NCBI GenBank assembly: GCA_029210325.1
Contig: JARGPU010000001.1
Span: 1,064,126-1,128,125 of the forward strand
Source of the DNA: Alcanivoracaceae bacterium
Lineage (GTDB): Bacteria > Pseudomonadota > Gammaproteobacteria > Pseudomonadales > Alcanivoracaceae
DNA: 64,000 bases
Direction: 5' to 3'
A program made the translations under genes and the position numbers. The notes beneath the pieces were generated by a model that was given only the letters and a program-made list of their open reading frames with translations, was not told where the DNA came from and searched no databases. Below are positions 58,370 through 64,000 of this stretch, piece after piece (the first letter of the stretch is position 1; every line of letters starts with the position of its first letter).

Positions 58370-58454
58370 GTCGGGTTTCCGATACATCAGGAGTCAGGTG
58401 GTGCATTGTAGGCAAATTCAGGGGTAATCCAGAAGGGTTTCCTCACAATCAACG

Positions 58455-59075
58455 ATGAGACGTCGTTCAATGACAAGATTACTGCTACTGATTACGGCAA
58501 TTTTTGCCCAGCCGGCTGTGGCCCGTTGGGAGCCTTCACCTATTCAAGGTTGGCAGGAGATCCGTTTCCACGGTCAAACCCAATACAGCCAGCAGCCTGA
58601 CTGCGTTCTGGCACAGTCGCAGGGTAGCGCTTCGGGGCTGATTCAAGCAGTCGAGTCAACCCTTAAACAGCGGCCTGTGCTGAGCTGGAGCTGGCAGGCG
58701 GATCAAGCCCTGACACCGCGGCCAAAGGCAGGGGAGAAGGACAAGGCCGGCGATGACTATCTTGCCCGGGTATATGTAATCAAGGAGGGCTTCTTCCCGT
58801 GGCAGACCAAGGCGATCAACTATGTCTGGTCGCGCCAGCACCCGGTTGGCAGCCACTGGCCGAACCCGTTTGTCAGCAACGCCATTATGGTGGTGGTTCA
58901 GACCGGTGATGAAGGGCTGGGGCAATGGCAGCCTTTTCAGCGTGACGTGGCCGCAGACTTTCGCCGTTACCACGATATGGAAGTGGATAAAGTGGACGCT
59001 GTGGCGGTGATGACTGACTCTGATAATAGTGCCGGTCAGGCCACTGCTTGCTACCGGCTGCCACAATTTCGTTGA
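58455..59075 (+). CDS. DUF3047 secreted protein
   Basis: 206-residue protein with signal peptide (MTRLLLLITAIFAQPAVA) and a DUF3047-type core: VLSWSWQADQALTP, KAGDDYLARVYVIKEGFFPW, INYVWSRQHPVGS, LGQWQPFQRDVAADFRRYH and VAVMTDSDNSAG. Function unknown; the fold is probably beta-sandwich and periplasmic. It stands in its own short unit between the GMC gene (divergent) and the HNH gene. Confidence 0.85.
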   Translation: MRRRSMTRLLLLITAIFAQPAVARWEPSPIQGWQEIRFHGQTQYSQQPDCVLAQSQGSASGLIQAVESTLKQRPVLSWSWQADQALTPRPKAGEKDKAGDDYLARVYVIKEGFFPWQTKAINYVWSRQHPVGSHWPNPFVSNAIMVVVQTGDEGLGQWQPFQRDVAADFRRYHDMEVDKVDAVAVMTDSDNSAGQATACYRLPQFR

Positions 59076-59143
59076 GTGTGGTTGTGCCGGTCACGGAATT
59101 ACTGTTTATTATTTGCCCAATCCGATGTGATTGAGGGTGTTAT

Positions 59144-59701
59144 ATGGATCGCATTCTGCGTCTGGATATCACTGGCAAACCGGTTCAATGGCTTGACTGG
59201 CAGTCGGCCGCGGTGCTCTACGCTCGCGGCATGGTGACCTGGACGCTGGGTGAAGTGGTTTACCAGCTGCATGGCGGTTTGTGTCGAGCCACCGGGCAGC
59301 GTTCGTCGCTGAAGTTACACTCAATCGTAGCCTGTAATGGTCGCCCCAACCCCCATCCCCGCAGTCACCCACCTTTGACCAATCGCGCCTTGTTCCGGCG
59401 TGAGCAGCATGTCTGCATGTATTGCGGTAACCGCTTTAACGACCATGACCTGACCCGCGACCATATTATGCCGGTGTCGAGGGGAGGGCGTGATAGCTGG
59501 TTGAATGTGGTGGCCGCTTGCCGGCGCTGCAATCAGCACAAAGGTAATCGACGGCCAGAGGAGTGCCACATGGAATTATTGGCGTTACCTTATGTGCCAA
59601 ACATGGCCGAGTATCTGGCGTTGATAAACAGTGCGCGGATTCGTGGCGATCAGATGGAGTTTCTGCGCGGACAGTTCTCGCGCAACAGCCGCTGGCTGTG
59701 A
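59144..59701 (+). CDS. HNH endonuclease family protein
   Basis: 185 residues with a zinc-binding HNH module at about 90-133: C91/C94 in CMYCGNRF, catalytic-type D106-H107 in TRDHIMPVSRGG, Asn in SWLNVVAAC, C126/C129 in CRRCNQHKG. The sequences before and after (VQWLDWQSAAVLYARGMV; LPYVPNMAEYLAL) are characteristic of a widespread chromosomal HNH family, so it does not by itself mark a mobile element. Target unknown. It is convergent with fbpC 26 bp away. Confidence 0.88.
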   Translation: MDRILRLDITGKPVQWLDWQSAAVLYARGMVTWTLGEVVYQLHGGLCRATGQRSSLKLHSIVACNGRPNPHPRSHPPLTNRALFRREQHVCMYCGNRFNDHDLTRDHIMPVSRGGRDSWLNVVAACRRCNQHKGNRRPEECHMELLALPYVPNMAEYLALINSARIRGDQMEFLRGQFSRNSRWL

Positions 59702-59727
59702 CTTTTCAAGCAGGACCTGAGCAAATT

Positions 59728-60773
59728 CTAACTGCGCGCAAACACCACCAGATGTTTAGCCGCAATCTGCACCCGGCATTCGCGGCCGACTGCCAGATCC
59801 ACATGACTGCCGGTCAGGCAGGTGAGGTGCTCACCGTTAGCCAGCCCAAGCCGGTAAAGAATATTGGCGCCGGTGAAGGTGCGCTCCAAAACCCGGGTGG
59901 CAATCGGGCCGTCAACATCCGGTACGATATCTTCCGGACGCAAAAGAACATCCACATCCGCTCCGGCGGGCAATGAAAGAGGCTGCTCCGAGGCTAGCTC
60001 GCCAACAACCGTTGAGACCTCGCTGCCGGCGATCACCTTGCCGGCAAGAAAAGCACCGTGACCGGCAAACTCGGCGACAAAGCGATTCCCGGGAGAGTGG
60101 TAGATACGATAGGGGGAGTCCCACTGTACCAGCTCGCCGGCACGCAGGATGGCAATATGGCTGGCCATGGCAAAGGCCTCTTCCTGATCGTGCGTAACCA
60201 TCACTGCGGTAATGCCTTCCAGTTTCAGGATGCCAAGTAGTTCGCGGTTAAGCTGCCGGCGCAGATCAAGATCAAGGCTGGCGAAGGGCTCGTCCAGCAG
60301 CATCAGGCGTGGACGCGGAGCTAATGCCCGGGCCAGTGCTACGCGCTGTTGTTGGCCGCCTGATAGTTCGTGGGGAAAACGTTCGCCAAGGTTGTCCAGG
60401 CGCACCATGGCAAGGCATTCGCGCACTCGCTGCTGGCGCTGCTGGGGCGATAGCTTACGCAGTGCAAAGGCCACGTTGTCGGCAACACTAAGATGCGGGA
60501 ACAGCGCGTGTTCCTGAAAGACCATGCCCAGACCGCGCTTCTCTGGAGCCAGAGTAAACCCGGGGCGAGATGCTTCTTGACCGGCAATCAGGATGCGTCC
60601 ATCAGTCAGTGGTTCAAGGCCGGCAATCGCTCGCAGGGTGGTGGTTTTGCCACAGCCGGACGGCCCCAGCAGACAGGCGATCTGCCCTGACTCCAGTGAG
60701 AAACTGATATCTCTCACCACCTGCTCGCTATCGTAACGGCAGGCGATATGTTCGAGTTTCAGCAGCGCAACTG

Positions 60774-60777
<4 letters not shown>
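59728..60777 (-). CDS. ABC transporter ATPase, FbpC/Fe(3+)-type
   Basis: 349-residue ATPase of the iron/spermidine/sulfate (CUT1/FbpC-like) class: Walker [10 protein letters not shown], signature [15 protein letters not shown], Walker [13 protein letters not shown], switch VTHDQEEAF, and a C-terminal TOBE domain (about 265-345). No permease or binding-protein gene is adjacent, so it must energise a permease encoded elsewhere. It overlaps argF by 4 bp as the last gene of argD-argF-fbpC. The Fe(3+) assignment is a family inference supported by the Fur-like box at the operon head. Confidence 0.87.
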
Positions 60778-61675
<898 letters not shown>

Positions 61676-61679
<4 letters not shown>

Positions 61680-62881
61680 GCGGCCTCCTGTTGGTTTACA
61701 AATGCGCGGACGGCCTCGTTGAGGCGTGACACCAACTCGTCTATTTCCGCTTCGCTGATAATCAAGGGCGGCACCAGACGGACCACGTTACCTGCGGTGA
61801 CATTGATCAGCAGGCCCCGGTCGCGGGCAAGCGCGACCAACTCTGGGCAGTCGCGATCAAACTGGATGCCGATCATCAGGCCGAGGCCTCGCACTTCGCG
61901 GACCATGCTCAGGTCAGCAAACTGTTTGCGTAGTGCATTACGCAGGTATTCGCCGCGAGACTTGGCTTGAGTAATGACACCGTCGCCTAGAGTATCGACC
62001 ACGGCACAACCGGCAGCGCAACCGAGTGGGTTGCCCCCATAGGTGCTGCCATGGCTGCCCGGGCCGAACAGGGCAGCAGCCTTGCCCTGAGTGAGGCATG
62101 CGCCAATCGGGAAGCCATTGCCCAGGCCTTTCGCAGTGGTCACTACATCGGGTAGCACAGCCATTTGTTGATAGGCAAAGTAACTGCCGGTGCGGCCGTT
62201 GCCGGTCTGGATTTCATCTAGCATCAGCAGCCAGTCGTGCTGGTCGCAAATTTGCCGTAGCTCTTGCAGGTAGTCCGCTGTCGGCACATGAATGCCTCCT
62301 TCGCCCTGCACCGGTTCGACCAGCACGGCGGCAATCTGCCGGTTGCTTGCAGCAACCTTGCGCACCGTATCAAGGTCATTGAACGGTACCCGGATAAAAC
62401 CCTGTACCAGCGGTTCAAAACCGGCCTGTGCTTTACGGTTGCCGGTGGCCGTCAGTGTCGCCATGGTGCGGCCATGAAAAGCGTTTTCCATAACGATGAT
62501 GTATGGCACTTCAATGTCTTTACTGTGGCCATGTAAACGGGCCAGTTTTATGGCCGCTTCATTCGCTTCAGCACCGGAATTGGAGAAGAAAACCTTCTCC
62601 ATGCCTGCCGCCTGGCACAGCTTTTCTGCCAGCGCTTCCTGCCGCTCGACTCGGTAAAGGTTCGATGTGTGCACCAGAGTGGCCGCTTGCTGGGAGATCG
62701 CTGCGGTGACCGCCGGGTGGCAGTGGCCCAGATTGCAAACTGCAATGCCGGCGACGGCGTCAAGCCAGCGATTGCCTGCGTCGTCAAATAACCAGCAGCC
62801 CTCGCCACGCTGGAACATCACCGGCTGGCGAGCGTAGGTAGGCATCAGGTACTGATCGGGCGTTTTCGTCGTATCACTCAT
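61676..62881 (-). CDS. argD: Acetylornithine / succinyldiaminopimelate aminotransferase
   Basis: PLP enzyme of arginine (and possibly lysine) synthesis. The 401-residue protein has [31 protein letters not shown], the PLP-Asp region [15 protein letters not shown] and the PLP lysine in [28 protein letters not shown] is preferred, with GGAG 6 bp upstream. The frame stays open for a further 56 codons through a terminator hairpin, but that extension is not family-like. First gene of argD-argF-fbpC, preceded by a long leader. Confidence 0.96.
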
Positions 62882-62913
62882 CACGGGCTCCGGGACGACT
62901 CCGTCCTGAAACG

Positions 62914-62936
62914 AAAAACGGCAGCCAGAGCTGCCG
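62914..62936 (-). terminator. Intrinsic terminator in the argD leader (possible attenuator)
   Basis: On the minus strand CGGCAGC, loop TCTG, GCTGCCG is followed directly by TTTTT. It lies 33 bp upstream of the argD ATG and downstream of the predicted argD promoter. No other gene lies between that promoter and argD, so it would act on argD-argF-fbpC itself. Confidence 0.65.
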
Positions 62937-63049
62937 GGGGAGGACGGATGATAGCTTCCTGATTTCGGGGCTGCAATGCCCGCCACGGCTGCTCTGCGGC
63001 GGCAACCAGAGAGCCGGGGAGCGTCAGGAGAAGATTTCATTGAATACAA

Positions 63050-63078
63050 ATGATAATGGTTTGCATTACTATTTTTAA
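63050..63078 (-). promoter_or_regulatory. Candidate argD-argF-fbpC promoter
   Basis: Minus-strand -35 TTAAAA (plus 63073-63078), 17-bp spacer, -10 TATCAT (plus 63050-63055). It would give a leader of about 160 nt that includes the terminator hairpin. The -10 and part of the spacer coincide with the Fur-like box. Confidence 0.45.
63052..63070. promoter_or_regulatory. Fur-like box between argD and the TonB receptor
   Basis: GATAATG, five bases GTTTG, CATTACT. This matches the 19-bp Fur consensus at about 13 positions, including all seven bases of the left arm and five of the right arm. It overlaps the -35 of the divergent TonB receptor gene and the -10 region of argD. Fe(2+)-Fur repression of the receptor is the natural reading. 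Confidence 0.72.
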
Positions 63079-63089
63079 TTAATTAGGAT
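63061..63089 (+). promoter_or_regulatory. Candidate promoter of the TonB receptor gene
   Basis: TTGCAT, 17-bp spacer, TAGGAT, in an AT-rich tract about 85 bp before the receptor start. The -35 lies within the Fur-like box. Confidence 0.45.
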
Positions 63090-63171
63090 GCCCCCCAGTC
63101 AATCGCGGGTTCTGGCTGTCGTCTATTCAGGGCGGTCCACCGATCCTGCTCATCATATGGGGAGAAAAAGC

Positions 63172-64000
63172 ATGACTAGGGTGGTTTCTGTGAGTTCCTC
63201 TCTTCCGGCCTGCCGCACAGTGATGGCGGCTGCTGTGGCGCTGGCCAGCGCTACCATGGTTCCAGTGTGGGCAGAGGATGAAATGGAGGGCACTCGCCTG
63301 CCGGAAGTGTTTGTGACCGGGGAGACCGAGCAGCAGGCAGCGCGCCAGCCCGGGGCGGTGTCTCAGGTAAGCCGAGAGGAAATGGACAAGACCCAGCCCA
63401 AGTCCACGGAAGAGGCCTTGCGCAGTGTGCCGGGTGTTTACATCAAGCAGGAAGAAGAGACCGCAGTGGTGGTTAATATCGGTGTTCGCGGCCTCAGTTC
63501 AGCGGATTACAAGACACTGGTGCTGGAGGACGGTGTGCCAGTGGCGCCCGGCTTGTTTGTCGGTAACGGCCGCTATTACAACCCACGCATCCAGCGCATC
63601 GACAGCATCGAAGTGTTGAAGGGTGCTTCATCCCTGCGTTACGGCCCCAGCACTATTGGCGGTGTGATCAACTATCGCACCAAGCAGCCAGCGGACGGAG
63701 TGGTGTTGGAAAGCAGTATCGGCTCGTGGCAAACATACAAGAACATGGTCGAGTTGGGAGGCACGGCGCCTTCCGGTGATGGCCTGTTCGGCGCTGTGCT
63801 AAGTACGGCTAAAAGTGATGGTTTCATGGGTAAGAGCTATGACATGTCCGATGCCATGATCAAAGCAGGCAGCGCCATTGGTGACGACCAATGGGTCGGC
63901 GTCAAGTTCAGCCATTATGAGAACGACGCGAATATTTCTTATCGGGGTCTGTTTCTTGACGACTACAAAGCGGGCAAAACCTATAACCCGGCCCCGGACG
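63172..64000 (+). CDS. TonB-dependent iron/siderophore receptor, N-terminal part
   Basis: Open for 276 codons to the window edge. A signal peptide runs to about residue 34 (TMVPVWA), followed by TonB-box-like RLPEVFVTG and a plug domain (PKSTEEALRSVPGVYIKQ, NIGVRGLSSADYKTLVLEDGVPV, IDSIEVLKGASSLRYGPSTIGGVINY). The plug resembles FecA-type ferric dicitrate receptors but lacks their N-terminal signalling domain. The Fur-like box upstream supports an iron role. GGGGAGAA lies 6-7 bp before the ATG. Confidence 0.92.
   Translation, partial: MTRVVSVSSSLPACRTVMAAAVALASATMVPVWAEDEMEGTRLPEVFVTGETEQQAARQPGAVSQVSREEMDKTQPKSTEEALRSVPGVYIKQEEETAVVVNIGVRGLSSADYKTLVLEDGVPVAPGLFVGNGRYYNPRIQRIDSIEVLKGASSLRYGPSTIGGVINYRTKQPADGVVLESSIGSWQTYKNMVELGGTAPSGDGLFGAVLSTAKSDGFMGKSYDMSDAMIKAGSAIGDDQWVGVKFSHYENDANISYRGLFLDDYKAGKTYNPAPD

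Noticed and set aside
59144-59701. HNH endonuclease as a sign of a homing or mobile element
   Set aside because: No intron, terminal repeat, integrase or disrupted gene is adjacent, and the protein looks like a widespread chromosomal HNH family.
62882-63049. In-frame 56-codon upstream extension of argD
   Set aside because: It passes through an intrinsic terminator hairpin, is not like ArgD N-termini, and a good ribosome site precedes the ATG at 62881.

Overview
The window reads as a continuous piece of chromosome from a gammaproteobacterium. Several gene orders are textbook for the class: ndk-rlmN-pilW-rodZ-ispG-hisS-yfgM-bamB-der, xseA divergent from guaB-guaA, and ypjD-corC divergent from ffh-rpsP-rimM-trmD-rplS. 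A FabY-type ketoacyl synthase, an AlkJ-like GMC dehydrogenase, a CoA transferase and many TonB/RND envelope proteins would suit a marine, lipid- or hydrocarbon-using relative of Alcanivorax, Marinobacter or Pseudomonas. That placement is an inference from gene content, not a measured phylogeny. No tRNA, rRNA, insertion sequence, prophage or CRISPR array was seen.

Layout. 1-2966: the suf Fe-S operon (sufB-sufC-sufD, minus strand, sufD cut by the window edge) with a near-ideal type 1 IscR operator. 3.1-12.0 kb: the ndk-to-der housekeeping run. 12.1-17.1 kb: a three-gene unit of TonB-dependent receptor, periplasmic ABC-type binding protein and hybrid histidine kinase. This is the best candidate here for an undescribed sensory system. 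17.1-21.6 kb: xseA, guaB, guaA. 21.7-29.7 kb: a REC-PAS-GGDEF diguanylate cyclase, DoxX and TM2 membrane proteins, purT, a CHASE2 Ser/Thr kinase, tadA and mltF. 30.1-38.5 kb: purL, a hotdog thioesterase, a YqfO-like protein, a minus-strand block (patatin, DUF1289, gamma-carbonic anhydrase, Nudix), a second Nudix enzyme and a one-heme lipoprotein.

38.6-44.5 kb: corC and ypjD facing ffh and the rpsP-rimM-trmD-rplS ribosome operon, which ends in a bidirectional terminator. 44.5-52.6 kb: fabY, a CaiB/BaiF CoA transferase, and a TetR-controlled RND efflux operon with a clear palindromic operator. 52.5-59.7 kb: a large secreted protein of unknown function, an ETF-beta-methyltransferase-like enzyme, a DegQ/MucD-type protease, a GMC dehydrogenase, a DUF3047 protein and an HNH endonuclease. 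59.7-64 kb: the coupled argD-argF-fbpC operon, divergent from a TonB-dependent iron receptor that is cut by the right edge. A Fur-like box covers both divergent promoters.

Starts were chosen from family N-termini and Shine-Dalgarno spacing; hisS and fabY appear to use TTG, and tadA, trmD and one Nudix gene GTG. No search or alignment was run, so family names rest on recognised motifs and gene context.
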